Positions 32,954-44,278 of a stretch of DNA of 64,000 nt are shown here, piece by piece. Positions within the stretch are counted from its first letter, which is position 1, and the number at the start of each line of letters is the position of its first letter. Origin of the DNA: Triplophysa rosa (Eukaryota > Chordata > Actinopteri > Cypriniformes > Nemacheilidae); the NCBI RefSeq assembly GCF_024868665.1, contig NW_026634162.1:1-64000 (forward strand). The letters are read 5' to 3'. Under the pieces are notes generated by a model. The model was not told where the DNA came from and did not search any database. It worked only from the letters and a program-made list of their open reading frames with translations. The position numbers and the translations under genes were made by a program.

Positions 32954-34490
32954 GACATTCAGGATTTTTTTAAATGGTTGTAGTGGTTGCTTTTCCCCCA
33001 TGGTTAAAAGTGGAAGAATGTTGTTCATCAGATGTTGATATTTAGGCTATGCAAGGTAATTTTTGTTAGTTTTTGGATCGTTTTGAATGGACAGTGGACT
33101 GGACAACCCTAGCTGTGCAGTTGCGCAGAAATTCTGTTCGTAATATATTTCAGGTACATGTAAAAATGTTTTGATCATATTGCAACATTAAGGTGACATG
33201 TAAACAGCACTTTCATAATCTGCCATCAGATTGAATTAATTCGGATTGATGAAAATGGGTCCATGTAAACAAAGCCAATGTTTCTTCTCATCATTTAAAT
33301 ATTTGTTTGATTGGGGTAAATAAATAATTTGTAATGCCTGTTTTTATAAGAAAATTTTGATCTCATTTGATATTTAAACGTTTTATGTAACTTGATATAA
33401 GAAAACCAAAATTATTAAACGAAATGATTATTAATAACAAGTGATTATTAATAACAAGTACGCACATAACATCAAACTACTGCAAGAGTGTTTCGAAAGC
33501 ATATACGCAGCAGTCTGAGTCTTGGCCGCGCGCACCTGTACTAACATGCAACGCGACACATGTCCCCTTCATATCTCCTTTACAGTCTTTGGCGTTGTTT
33601 TTCATCCCGAAAGATTATTATTTTGCTCGTTTTATATAAATTAGGCTACTGTGAAATACAAGTTTATGTCAAAAACACATGAAAACAGTCCGTTATGTAT
33701 TAAGTGAGAGTAAAAGTAAAAAGTTGGATAAATATCACTATATTGGATCAGTGAATTGAAGTGACTGTTGTTATTGCGGAATAAACCCCTTCAGTGTGAT
33801 AAGCCTACAAGAAGACCCTCCGCTGCGCGTCATGTCCTGATCACACTGCCGGGGCTTATATTCTCCGGCTGCATTACATTATCCCTTACGAATAGACTAA
33901 AGACCTGCTGCTGTTTTTGTCGTCAGTGTTAATAAAACAACAAAATACAAAATCATGAACTGCTCTTGACTAAAGAAGTTTTGAATCTTTATTTTTGAAT
34001 CAGCGTGTTTATTTAATTCATACAGTGAAGAAGCAGTGTTTCATTTCTACATTATTCAGTTTCTTTGTTAAAATGCTACTGGACTGTTAAATAACCCACT
34101 GTACCTGATAATAAGATTTTGTCAACCTCTACTTTGACCTTAATAGTCCCTATACACTTGCCCACCAGCCAAGACAGGCAGCAAGAATAAATTATAGTCC
34201 ATCAGTCCAGTCTCTGAATGTAGGCTATAAAGAGAATAAACACTTTTCTGCAGCTGACTGAATTTAACTCATTTATTTATGATGGTGCTTTTTTCCTGTT
34301 TTAAATAGGCCTATATACAAAAGAGTGGAAAAGTGATGGCTGTGTTACTGTAAAATAGTTGCAAAAAATAACTAAAAACTAAATCCCGGCTGCCCTAAAA
34401 CTTAATTTAGTGCAATTTTAAATTGAAACAGACTTTTTAATAATATCATTAACTTGTTAAACTTGTTACATTTTTACAGTGTAATAAAAT
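32954..34490. other. Intron sequence, largely unrecognised
   Basis: Non-coding. A piece at about 33770-33895 (GGAATAAACCCCTTCAGTG...GGGGCTTATATTC...ACATTATCCC) is related in wording to 19545-19640 and is probably a shared dispersed repeat. Confidence 0.4.
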
Positions 34491-34499
34491 ACTTTATTT

Positions 34500-34592
34500 A
34501 TTCTAAAAGGTGAAGGGGATGGGGTTGCTGTGAGGGGCTTCCAAATTAAATTTTGCCTAGGGCCTCCAAATGTTTAGAACCGGCCCTGCAAG
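34500..34592. repeat. hAT-like right end fragment
   Basis: GCCTAGGGCCTCCAAATG...GAACCGGCCCTG ends like a hAT-type element of fish. The opposite end was not identified. Confidence 0.45.
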
Positions 34593-34751
34593 TACAGTGC
34601 ATCAACAGCTATGCATTATGAAATACTTCTGTCAAAAACAAATAAAAAATAAAAAAATCATATAATACAATTTATAGGTCCACACAGACCTACTGCTTTA
34701 ATATGGTGTTGTATACTGACTGTGAACCTATCCTCTCCCTCTATGGTTTAG

Positions 34752-34865
34752 CTTTCCAGGTGAGATTCAATCCGGGCTGCTCGAGATAATCTCTCCTTCC
34801 ATCCATTTTTATCCAGACTTCTCTCACCTCAAAGAGTCATTTGGTGACCCTAAAGAACGAGTCAG
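34752..34865 (+). CDS. mgat4b: Exon of mgat4b-like GlcNAc-transferase IV
   Basis: 114-nt exon with acceptor TATGGTTTAG and donor GTAATA at 34866. The first base completes the Leu codon from the exon ending at 26037, then 37 codons follow, including [16 protein letters not shown] and [19 protein letters not shown], with a final split Arg codon AG|. FYPDF and [11 protein letters not shown] match MGAT4B better than MGAT4A (which has YYPDL and ETFGDSKERVR). The next exon should start with the other Arg base and WRTKQNLDY; it was not found up to 64000. The donor has T at +5 and looks weak. Eight bases into the exon, TTTCCAG|GTGAGA forms a second acceptor joined directly to a strong donor-like sequence. 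Confidence 0.92.
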
Positions 34866-35214
34866 GTAATACAAATGCTTCATACAAATGCTCCTCATCC
34901 CATAAATGTGTGTGTTTGTATTTGTAATGTGTGAATGCTGAGCTATCAAAGCAAGTACATTACCCCCAGTCAGCTTTAGGATTACAAATCGTGTATGTAT
35001 GCCTTGTATGAGTTATAATACAGTATATACAGTACCAGTCATGAGATTGGAAACACTTACTCATTATTTATATTTTTCTGTCTTTTATAATAATAGTAAA
35101 TTCATTCCTGTTTTTCTGTTCGTGCGTGTGTGGGAGAGTCCCTGAGGGTCAGACTTTGTTATGCTTTATTTATAATGTTGTACACACACAGCATCTCTGT
35201 TCTGTCAGCACAGT
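34866..35214. other. Intron sequence, nothing recognised
   Basis: Start of the downstream intron; non-coding. Confidence 0.5.
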
Positions 35215-35218
35215 TTAA

Positions 35219-35632
35219 AGGGATAGTTAACCCCAAAATAAACATTCTGTCATCATTTACTCACCTTGGAGTTCTTCCAAATCTGTATAAATATCTTTGT
35301 TCTGATGAACACAGAGAAACATATTTGGAAGAATGATTATCACCAAACAGTTACTGGACCCCATTGACTACCATAGTAGGAAAAATTGCGTTGTCATTTT
35401 TTTGTTCTTATGAACACAGAAGATATTTTGAAGAATGTAGGCCAGCAAACAGTTATAGGGCACATTTGACTACCGTTGTAATCTTTCCTATTATGGTAGA
35501 CAATGGGGTCTAAGAACTGTTTAGTTACAAGCATTCTCGGTGTTCAACTAAACAAAGACATTCATTCAGTTTGGAACAACTAGAGAGTGAGTAATTTATG
35601 ACAGAATTTTAATTTTTGGGTAAACTATCCCT
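35219..35632. mobile_element. TTAA-flanked MITE
   Basis: 414 bp with ends AGGGATAGTTAACCCCAAAA and TTTTTGGGTAAACTATCCCT, flanked by TTAA on both sides (35215-35218 and 35633-35636). TTAA duplications fit Kolobok or piggyBac-type transposons. Sub-terminal GTCATCATTTACTCACC and AGTGAGTAATTTATGACAG are also inverted. No transposase. Related fragments are at 22436-22480 and 57058-57328. Confidence 0.85.
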
Positions 35633-35636
35633 TTAA

Positions 35637-36354
35637 TTAACACAAACCCACATAAACACATCACTAAACCTTAAGTTGACACTGCAGCACACACACTCAA
35701 AAACTACTTTGATAAGGCCTGTCACATCAGTTCTATTGCTGAGTCTAGCTTTGATGCACATACACATGTGCTTTCACAGCCACCATTGTGTGTCGTGAAT
35801 GAAGAGGTGGCAAACACTCTTTAGTTACAATTTCAGCAAATGCAATTGGTTTTATAATGAATTTAACTCAAGCAACCAATCAATATCCCAGGATCTTCAT
35901 GAAGCTATGAAGCCACGGACAAAGCAACAAAACAGATTTACTTAGCAACTGTTTAACAAGCAACCTAGCAACAGATCCCATAGACTCATATTTTTAAAAG
36001 GCCTAGATGATGGATATCTTTGCATCACAATGTCATAGAAACAAGGGGGTGGGCTCATTTTACTTAGTGAACCAATCGGTCTCCCAGAATCGTCATGAAG
36101 CTATGAAGCCAAAGCCATGGTAAAAAAACAGATCAACTTACACTTTGTTTCGATCAGCTCCCTTTCTCCCGAGATCGTGAATCAGTATATCATGTACATG
36201 GGTCCGGGCACTGGTAAGGACTCTGACTCCCTTCACTTTTTCCTGTGAAGTGACTGCTTAAGTGCGTTGTGATACTTCACAGCTGGTATTCATCAACAAC
36301 CATCAAAACCGACATCTCTCTGACTTTATTTTTTAAATATTGGTTGAACTACAC
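35637..36354. other. Intron sequence, internally repeated
   Basis: Non-coding. Two related ~40-bp segments near 35871 (AACCAATCAATATCCCAGGATC) and 36070 (AACCAATCGGTCTCCCAGAATC), each followed by TTCATGAAGCTATGAAGCCA or a close variant, form a diverged direct repeat. Confidence 0.5.
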
Positions 36355-36520
36355 AGTGTTGGGGAAGCTACTTTGAAATTGTAGTTAGATAAGCAGCAAG
36401 CTACTCATTAATAAAAGTAGTTAAGTTACAGTTTAGCTACCCATCTGAAAAAGTAGTTAGCTACTACAAGTTACTATAAAAAAGTAGCTAGCTTCTTTGA
36501 AACTACTTTTTATTTTTTAC
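36355..36520. repeat. Short dispersed repeat (CAGTGTTGGGGAAGCTACTTTG)
   Basis: Begins CAGTGTTGGGGAAGCTACTT and continues with repeated AAGTAGTTAGCTAC words and their complements. It looks like a partial MITE of fish; the second end is unclear. Confidence 0.5.
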
Positions 36521-36796
36521 AATCTCGCATTAATGTTTAATATTTATTATAGCAAACTGTACAGTAAATTTCCTAGCTACAGTACTGTTTTTTTACTTTG
36601 TATAAATTCTGTTTATATATAATTCTTTAATATTTACTAGTGTATGAATTTACTATAGCTAGGTACTACAGAATACTGTAGTATATGTTAATAGAGTGTG
36701 ATAGTTACCATAATATTCGACAGCTGTAATATACTTCAATTTACTATAGTAAATACTAAAGTATACTCAGTGGCATGCTGTAGGGTTTTAGTAAGG

Positions 36797-36952
36797 TGCC
36801 TGCAGAATGATATAGTTTTTATAAATAACTGGAAGAGTTTTGAGGGCAGACCTGACCTGTTGAAACGAGATGGTCTCCATCCCTCCTGGGCTGGGGTTTC
36901 CATCCTGTCTAGAAATATGGCAAAAAGTCTTAATGCTAATGCTAAAACTTGA
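36797..36952 (+). pseudogene. LINE ORF1 C-terminus (SGNH-like), truncated
   Basis: Encodes FINNWKSFEGRPDLLKRDG and LHPSWAG before the stop at 36952. This is the last part of the SGNH-hydrolase-like ORF1 better seen in copy C (48758-49138). The DxxH (DGLH) block is present; the GxND block is lost by 5' truncation. Confidence 0.75.
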
Positions 36953-37117
36953 CTCGCTGGGGCCCAGGTCAGGGAGCAGACAGTATGGCTTAACCAACTG
37001 TCTGCTTGCTGTCTCACGTCGCAGAATACACAAAATGTACAACATGTAGTAATCCGTTCTCCCAAACATCACAAAATAGAGACTGTGTCTGTCCCCCGGA
37101 TTAGCAAACATAAAATA

Positions 37118-40048
37118 ATGCGTAAACCTCTTGAAAGTAATTTAATAAACGTTAAACAAACTAAACATGAACAAAATACAGATAATCAACTGTTACGACT
37201 CGGATTGCTAAATATTAGATCTCTCTCTAATAAAGCACTTTTTGTTAACGATATGATAACAGATCATAAAATAGACATGCTCTGTTTGACAGAAACATGG
37301 CTAAAACCAGATGATTATATTGCTTTAAATGAATCTGTCCCCCAAGATTATTATTATAAACACGAGCCTCGTCTAAAAGGCAGAGGGGGAGGTGTCGCAG
37401 CACTTTACAATAACTCTCTTAGCATTTCCCAGAAGTCGAACTCTAAATATAATTCTTTTGAAGTCATGGTTCTTCATGTTTCAACACCTAATACTAAAGA
37501 TAAAACTCTTTTTAAATTGATTCTAGCTATTGTATATAGGCCTCCAGGGCACCACACAGATTTTATTAAAGAATTTGGTGGGTTCTTATCAGAACTAGTA
37601 CTGGCCGCAGATAGACTCCTTGTCGTTGGTGACTTTAACATCCACGTAGATAACGTTACAGATGCCTTAGGAATGGCTTTCAAAGACACTCTTAACTCCA
37701 TGGGCATTAGTCAACATGTGTCAGGACCCACTCACCTTCGTAATCATACTTTAGATTTAATACTGTCTTACGGTATAAATGTGGACGACGTTAAAATCCT
37801 TCAGCAGAGTGAAGACATTTCGGATCATTATCTGGTATTATGTTTGCTTCACTGGCCTACGGCTGCAAATAAAACTCATTGTTACAAATATGGTAGAACA
37901 ATAACTTCAACTACCAAAGATGCGTTTCTCGATAATCTGCCCGAATTGTCTCAAATCATGAGAAATAACGTTGAAGATCTTGACATTACCACTGAAAATT
38001 TTAATTCCACCTTCTCGGTAACGCTAGACAAAGTTGCTCCACTACGTTTAAAGAAGATTAAAAATGGCAGCCCCACACCGTGGTATAATGAACACACTCA
38101 GGCTCTAAAGAAAGCGGCCCGAAAAATGGAGCGCAACTTTAAGAAAACTAAATTAGAGGTATTTCGTACAGCATGGAAGGATAGTATTCGAAAATACAGG
38201 AAAGCCCTAATAACTTCTAGATCCGCCTACTTTTCATCACTAATAGAAGAAAACCAGCACAACCCTAGGTTTTTATTTAACACGGTGGCTAAATTAACAA
38301 AAAATAAATCGTCAGTGACTTCTGATCCTGTATATCAGCATAGCAGTGATGAATTTATGAACTACTTCACATATAAAATCCAAGATATTAGAGAAAAAAT
38401 TATAACAATGCAATCAGAAGTGAAACCCGCTGAACAAACTAACTACAGCGCCCTTAAGGAGAAAATGCAATTATTTTATACCGTAGATCAAGATGAGCTG
38501 TCTAAAATTATTAGATCATCTAAATCAACAACATGCATACTAGACCCTATACCTACAAATCTACTGAAAGAGATGCTCCCAGAAATTATAGATCCTCTTC
38601 TTGGTATTATTAACTCATCTCTGACATTAGGACATGTGCCTAAAGCATATAAGGTGGCTGTTATAAGGCCCCTTGTCAAAAAACCCCAACTCGACCCTAG
38701 AGAACTAAGGAACTACAGGCCTATATCGAATCTACCTTTCATATCTAAAGTTCTGGAAAAAGTAGTTTCAACTCAATTATGCTCCTTCCTCCAAAGGAAT
38801 GACATCAATGAAGAATTCCAGTCTGGATTTAGAGCATGTCACAGTACAGAGACTGCTTTGATCAGAGTTACAAATGATCTGCTATTGGCGTCTGACCGAG
38901 GTTGTATCTCGTTATTGGTGCTGCTAGACCTTAGTGCTGCATTCGATACCATTGACCACAGCACACTCCTACATAGACTCGAAAATTATGTCGGCATTAA
39001 GGGAATAGCTTTGAAATGGTTTAAATCTTATTTATCCGACCGTTTTCAATTTGTAGCAATAAACAATGAGGTGTCACGCAAATCGCAAGTCCAGTACGGT
39101 GTACCACAGGGCTCAGTCTTAGGGCCTCTGCTCTTCGCATTATACATGCTACCTCTAGGAGATATAATAAAGCGACACGGAGTTAGCTTTCACTGTTATG
39201 CTGATGATACTCAACTTTATATTTCCTCGAAGCCTCATGAAACACAGCAGTTCCATCGAATAATGGAATGCATAGTCGATATAAAAAACTGGATGAGTAA
39301 CAACTTTTTATTACTGAACTCGGACAAAACGGAAGTGTTACTTATTGGACCGAAAACTGCTATAAGTAACAACCAAGAATACTGTTTAACTATTGACGGA
39401 TGTTCCATAAAACCCTCGTCGTCAGCAAAGAATCTTGGCGTTCTATTCGATAGTAATCTGTCATTTGAGAGCCACGTCGCCAACACCTGTAAAATTGCGT
39501 TTTTCCATCTTAAGAATATATCTAAACTACGTCATATGCTGTCAATCTCAGATGCAGAGAAGTTAATTCATGCATTCATGACATCAAGACTAGATTACTG
39601 TAATGCACTGTTAGGTGGTTGCCCTGCAGGCTTATTACAAAAACTCCAATTGGTCCAAAACGCGGCAGCTCGAGTTCTTACACGTACAAAAAAGTATGAA
39701 CATATTAGCCCGGTTCTGTCAACCTTGCACTGGTTACCTATAAAGCATCGCGTTAACTTTAAAATCTTGCTTATTACCTATAAAGCCTTACATGGTTTAG
39801 CTCCTCAGTACTTGAATGAACTCCTTTTGTATTACAGTCCTTCACGTGCATTACGCTCTCAGGCGTCCTGTCAGTTGGTAATACCTAGAATTTCAAAATC
39901 AAGTGCAGGTGGTAGATCCTTTTCCTATCTAGCGCCTAAACTTTGGAATAGTCTTCCCTGCACTGTCCGGGAGGCAGACACACTCTGTCAGTTTAAATCT
40001 AGACTAAAGACGCATCTTTTTAATCTTGCATACACTACTCTTCCATAA
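37118..40048 (+). CDS. LINE ORF2: APE endonuclease / reverse transcriptase (copy B)
   Basis: Uninterrupted 976-codon frame from the first in-frame ATG (37118). The open frame reaches further upstream without ATG and overlaps the ORF1-ORF2 junction. Its motif order is that described for copy A, with AFDTIDH after motif A and the catalytic CYADDTQLY. By eye the protein is identical to that of copy C. Against copy A it differs at a few sites: KALITSR for KALKTSR, AFDTIDH for AFETIDH, and SISDAEK for SMSDAEK. It appears enzymatically intact, but without a complete ORF1 and 5' UTR the element is probably not autonomous. Confidence 0.92.
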   Translation: MRKPLESNLINVKQTKHEQNTDNQLLRLGLLNIRSLSNKALFVNDMITDHKIDMLCLTETWLKPDDYIALNESVPQDYYYKHEPRLKGRGGGVAALYNNSLSISQKSNSKYNSFEVMVLHVSTPNTKDKTLFKLILAIVYRPPGHHTDFIKEFGGFLSELVLAADRLLVVGDFNIHVDNVTDALGMAFKDTLNSMGISQHVSGPTHLRNHTLDLILSYGINVDDVKILQQSEDISDHYLVLCLLHWPTAANKTHCYKYGRTITSTTKDAFLDNLPELSQIMRNNVEDLDITTENFNSTFSVTLDKVAPLRLKKIKNGSPTPWYNEHTQALKKAARKMERNFKKTKLEVFRTAWKDSIRKYRKALITSRSAYFSSLIEENQHNPRFLFNTVAKLTKNKSSVTSDPVYQHSSDEFMNYFTYKIQDIREKIITMQSEVKPAEQTNYSALKEKMQLFYTVDQDELSKIIRSSKSTTCILDPIPTNLLKEMLPEIIDPLLGIINSSLTLGHVPKAYKVAVIRPLVKKPQLDPRELRNYRPISNLPFISKVLEKVVSTQLCSFLQRNDINEEFQSGFRACHSTETALIRVTNDLLLASDRGCISLLVLLDLSAAFDTIDHSTLLHRLENYVGIKGIALKWFKSYLSDRFQFVAINNEVSRKSQVQYGVPQGSVLGPLLFALYMLPLGDIIKRHGVSFHCYADDTQLYISSKPHETQQFHRIMECIVDIKNWMSNNFLLLNSDKTEVLLIGPKTAISNNQEYCLTIDGCSIKPSSSAKNLGVLFDSNLSFESHVANTCKIAFFHLKNISKLRHMLSISDAEKLIHAFMTSRLDYCNALLGGCPAGLLQKLQLVQNAAARVLTRTKKYEHISPVLSTLHWLPIKHRVNFKILLITYKALHGLAPQYLNELLLYYSPSRALRSQASCQLVIPRISKSSAGGRSFSYLAPKLWNSLPCTVREADTLCQFKSRLKTHLFNLAYTTLP

Positions 40049-40684
40049 TATAAATCTTCAGAGGGTTTAGGCTGCATTAGTTAGATCAACCGGAACCAAA
40101 AACACAACTGATGTACTTGTTGCATCAAAGAGTACAGAACAGTACTCTACTCTCAGCCAGTCTTGTCTCATTGTTCCAAGGTTACCACAGCGAGCAGGAT
40201 GCAGTTCATGGCCTGACCTGATGGTAGAGCGGAGAATGGGAAGTGGGGACCTGACAAGAGCTGAGATGATAGAGCTGGATAAAGAAGGACGCGGTCTCTT
40301 GACATGTCTTCACCACAAAATTTCAAATGCTATTAGATTATTAATGATAATCTTAAACTATAATTTATTTTATTATTAAGTTTATTTATTTTATTTAGCC
40401 TTGTTGTGCAAGTTCTCTGGAGCTTGTGCAGAGGCAGCAGCTTTTGCCAGAGGGGAACTGGAATCCCCTGGTTGGGCCTGGGTTCTCCTGAGGTTTTTTT
40501 TCTCGATTAGAGTTTTGGGTTCCTCGCCACCGTTTGCATACTGTTTTTGCACTATCTGCCTGACCGGGGGGGCTGCTTTAGAATCTTAAAGTTTTACTTA
40601 ATTAATATTGCATATAGGAATTTATTATCTGTTATATTTGACCTGTGCTTCTCTCTCCTTTATCCTAAATGTGTGCTCTCACTG

Positions 40685-40800
40685 AGCGTGTGTGTGTGTG
40701 CGTACTTGTCTGTGTACGTACGTGTGTGTGTGTGTGTGTGTGTGTGTGTCTGTGTGTGTTGGTGCGTGTGCGTGTTGTGTGTGTGGAGTGTTTTGTGTGT
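40685..40800. repeat. TG microsatellite in LINE 3' UTR (copy B)
   Basis: Shorter TG-rich tract in the 3' UTR of copy B. Confidence 0.9.
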
Positions 40801-40969
40801 GGGTGTGTCTGTCTTCTGTGTTTTCAACCTTTTCTTGTTTTTGCAGGTACAACTTTGATTGTTTTGCTTGTAGTCAATGTGTCTCATGTACAGCTGCTTT
40901 GTAACAATGAAAATTGTAAAAGCGCTATATAAATAAAGTTGAGTTGAGAGTTGAGTTGAGTTGAGTAAG

Positions 40970-41994
40970 GGCCTTATGTGGGACGTGAAGCGGAGTGGCC
41001 GTTACACCTCGTGTGTTCATTAACTTTCATATAATTGAACGGACCGGAGTCAATTATTTCGCTTCTACCACAGAACATTGTTCAAATGTTTAATGTCAAT
41101 GTTTGTCATGTTATCCTCTTTAAAATGCTGTTGATGGTAGGACTACTTTCGTGCGCATATCATTTCCGTTAGAGCGAATGGACTTGGAAGCTTGAGCCAC
41201 GTGGTGGGTGTGTGTGTGTGTGTGTGTGTGTCTGTGAGTGAGAGATCGCGCACACACCTGCGTGTTTGCGTTAATGTGACAGAAAAGCCAGTGATAATAA
41301 ATGATTTATTCCTCATATTGTTTCTAACTTCAACAGTAAAAAAATCACGCAAACTTTTGAAAGAGTAGATCTATCAAAAAATATATGTTATCAATTATAA
41401 GCAGCATGAAGAGGAAAACGAACCATTAGGCTATCAGTGTTTATTAATGCATTTTGTTTTTCTATTTAGTTATTTTATTTATTCGATTTCAGTAGGCCTA
41501 TATGTATTTCTTGTTTTTTTATATGCTTTGTTTATTGAAACGAAACTGCACACGTTTCCATTAACAGTAAAGTTTGACATTATAAACGTCAGATCAAGAG
41601 CAGTGGTGTGTGTGGTGATGTCCTGTAGGCTACACTATAACCTTTCTGTTGTTTGAACTTGGCGAAGTGATATGGAGCTGTAAGGCCCGATTCACATTTC
41701 ACATCTTTTCCGTGCGCATATTTGTTATTGTAAATGTGGACGCCTGGCAGGCGCCCGCTACGCAGTTGCGACGTGCATGTGGTCGAGATGGCAATAGTTC
41801 AACTTTTCGGAGAAAGAGGCGCGGCTCGCGTTTTCCGTGTGGTTTTAGTGCGAAATGTTTTTAGATGCGAAACCTAATGCGATCAGCAGACCTGGAACAC
41901 CTTCATAGGTGTGCATTTACAAAAAAAGATTTTTGCAAAAAAGATTTGCATAAAAATCTTACATTATTTAATTTTTTATGTTCCCTGTGACATC
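40970..41994. other. No recognised gene; small TG tract
   Basis: Non-coding. A (TG)n run lies at about 41207-41232. At 41683-41870 AAGGCCCGATTCACATTTCA begins a CpG-richer piece that resembles a transposon end, but no partner end was seen. Confidence 0.4.
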
Positions 41995-42345
41995 ACTAGG
42001 TTCAAAGTGTGTGCAAAACAATGCACGCAGAAGGCCTGGGGACTTTGTCTTTTATGCGATCCTGTATTCCATTTAGCCCTGAAGCCATTACAAGCACTCC
42101 ATCATAGCACTGAGCCACTCCAGCATATCCAGAACCAACCCTGCTAGATCATGGGCTCGTTTTTTGTCCTTAACGTCCTCAAATTTAAAAAATCTCTCCT
42201 TTACCCCCATTTCAGTCACGTACCTTAGGAAATATGAGAGCTGAACTGCGTTACTTAAGTCAGTCGACCGTAACCGCCACAAACTTAGTTTGCTTAATCT
42301 CTTCTTTGATGTGATCATTTAGCACTTTGGCCACTGCACTTATTG
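41995..42345 (-). pseudogene. hAT transposase fragment (DUF4371-type)
   Basis: The minus strand encodes, across frameshifts, VAKVLNDHIKEEIKQTKF and VAVTVD, then DLSNAVQLSYFLRYVTEMG, VKERFFKFEDVKDKKRAHDL, a QCYDG-like turn near 42100 and VHCFAHTLN near 42010. ERFxxF, the CYDG turn and the HCxAHxLN block are standard in hAT transposases of the DUF4371/ZMYM-like kind. Both ends are missing, and the fragment abuts BEL/Pao sequence at about 42340. Confidence 0.75.
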
Positions 42346-44278
42346 CGGACATCCAGCAGATGTTTCATAGTTTCCTTGTAAAAGAGGATCATCGTGATTA
42401 CCTCCGTTTTTTTGTGGTTCCGTAATCACCAACTAGACGGTGAGATCATAGAGTACCGCATGAGGGTCCATGTATTTGGAAACTGCCCATCACCTGCTTT
42501 GGCCATTTATTGTCTGATAAGAACAGCTATCGAGGGGGAAAGGGAGAACTGAAGTGAGGAAATTTATTGAGAGACACTTCTATGTTGACGATGGCCTCAA
42601 ATCATTCCCCACAGTGGAGGATGCTGTTAGCTGAGAGCAGCTCAAGAGATGTTGGCTCAATCCAATCTCAAGTTGCATAAAATTGCATCTAATAAACTGG
42701 AGCTTATGAAAGCCTCTCCTGCTGTTGATCTAGCTAAGGGTTTACAGGACCTTGATGGTGGCCAAGACCTTTCTTTTGTGCAACAAAGCCTTTGGCCTCA
42801 GATGGGACCTATTTGCAGATACATTTACTTTTCAAGTGGCCTATGCTGACAAACCATATACCCAATGTGGTGTGTTATTTACAATTAATAGCCTGTTTGA
42901 CCCGCTTGAATTTGCTGCTCCTGTGAATATTCAAGGTTGAAGAATTCTTAGAGATCTGAACAGTGATGTCTGTGATTAGGGATGCTCCACTCCCTGCTCA
43001 CAAGTTTGAAGAATGGCAGAAATGGTTTACTTCTCTACAAGATCTGAAAGAGGTACGGATTTCAAGAATGTACACAACAATCCCTTGTTCTCAAGCTCAG
43101 AAAAAAGGAAGTCTGTATATTTTGTGATGCCTCAAGCAAAGCCATTGCTGCTTTTGCCTACTTGAAGGTTATGGATTTCCAAGGACAGTCTGAGGTTGAC
43201 TTTATTTTTGGTAAGACAAAACTGGAACCGAAACCTGATATTACTATTCCCAGACTTGAACACTGCGTCAATAATAGAGTGCAACGAATTAGGTGATCAA
43301 CTTAGAAACATCAGTGGCATTATGTTCAAACTGATTTTAATCCATCTGATTGTGGAACAAGAGCTGTTTCAGCAAATCAACTTGCCATCTCAACTTGGCT
43401 GACTGGTTCACCTTTTCACTCTCAGATGCCAATTTGTCAACCGGTTGAGGAAGCCTTTGAACTTATCCAGCCTGAATCAGATTCAGAGTTGCGATCTGAG
43501 GTAACTACATGTTTCACAAAACTTGAGGTTTTCAAGCTGGACATCATCTTTTCGAGCTGTAGCACGACTCTCACACAAAGCTCATTCCTTCTCAAAAGAA
43601 CTCAAACAGGATTCTTGCCAAGGCTGGCATATGTGCAAGGACCCTTTAAGCACAGTTCGGTTGGAGGATGCAAAGTTCAAAATCCTACTTACTGTTCAAA
43701 GTGAGATATATGTTTATAGGAAATAAAGTGCATTAAGAAGGGAGGACCTATTCAAAAGCGAAGTCCCCTTGTTAAGCTCAATCACTTTATCAATTCTGTA
43801 CTTAGAGTGGGAGGACTATTGTCGAAGACACTTCTATCGAATGAGTCCCATCCAATTATAATTCCTGGTAGACACCATGTCATTTCTCTGCTTATCAGAT
43901 TACCATGAAAAGGTTTGCCACCAAGGTCACCATTTTACTGAAGGAGCTGTCAGGGCAGCTGGATTCTAGGTTGTCGGTGGTAAGAGATGTATCAGCAGTC
44001 TGATACACAACTGTGTGATATGTCGTAAGGTACGTGGAAGGTTGGAAGAGCAGAAAATGGCAGACCTACCTGCTGTTCGTTTGAGTACAGATCCTCCTTT
44101 CACCTATGTAGGTCTTGATGTGTTCGGTCCATGGACCATTACTACAAGAATAATACGAGGAGGACAAAGTAACAGCAAGCGTTGGGCAGTCATTTTCACG
44201 TGTATGAGTACACAAGCCATTCATATTGAGATAATTGAATCACTGGATACATCTAGCTTCATGTTTCTCAAACTCTGA
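42340..44278 (+). pseudogene. BEL/Pao retrotransposon pol remnant
   Basis: Plus-strand polymerase pieces in several frames. RT part: DIQQMFHSFLVKEDHRDYL and EYRMRVHVFGNCPSPA (42345-42530). Connection: AQSNLKLHKIASNKLELMKA (42655-42720) and INSLFDPLEFAAPVNIQG (42885-42940). RNase H: CDASSKAIAAFAYLKV (43120-43170). Integrase: CVICRKVRGRLEEQKMADLP (44010-44072) and YVGLDVFGPWTITTR (44103-44150). The order RT, RNase H, integrase and the wording are those of fish BEL/Pao elements. Stops and frameshifts are many, LTRs are absent, and the integrase is cut off at 44278 where DIRS sequence begins. Confidence 0.8.

Larger units (their letters stand above)
36796..40963 (+). mobile_element. L2-group LINE, copy B
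   Basis: Plus-strand copy, 5'-truncated within ORF1 and complete at the 3' end (...GCGCTATATAAATAAAGTTGAG plus TTGAG repeats). AGTAAG occurs on both sides (36790-36795 and 40964-40969), a likely 6-bp target duplication. It contains the last 51 or so codons of ORF1, an intact ORF2 and a shorter TG microsatellite than copy A. It lies in the intron downstream of the second mgat4b-like exon, in the same orientation as the gene. Confidence 0.88.

Noticed and set aside
37085..37117. ORF2 start at 37085 (and the equivalents 49271 and 9032).
   Set aside because: Those codons are GTG or TTG; the first in-frame ATG is 37118 (49304 and 8909), so that was used.
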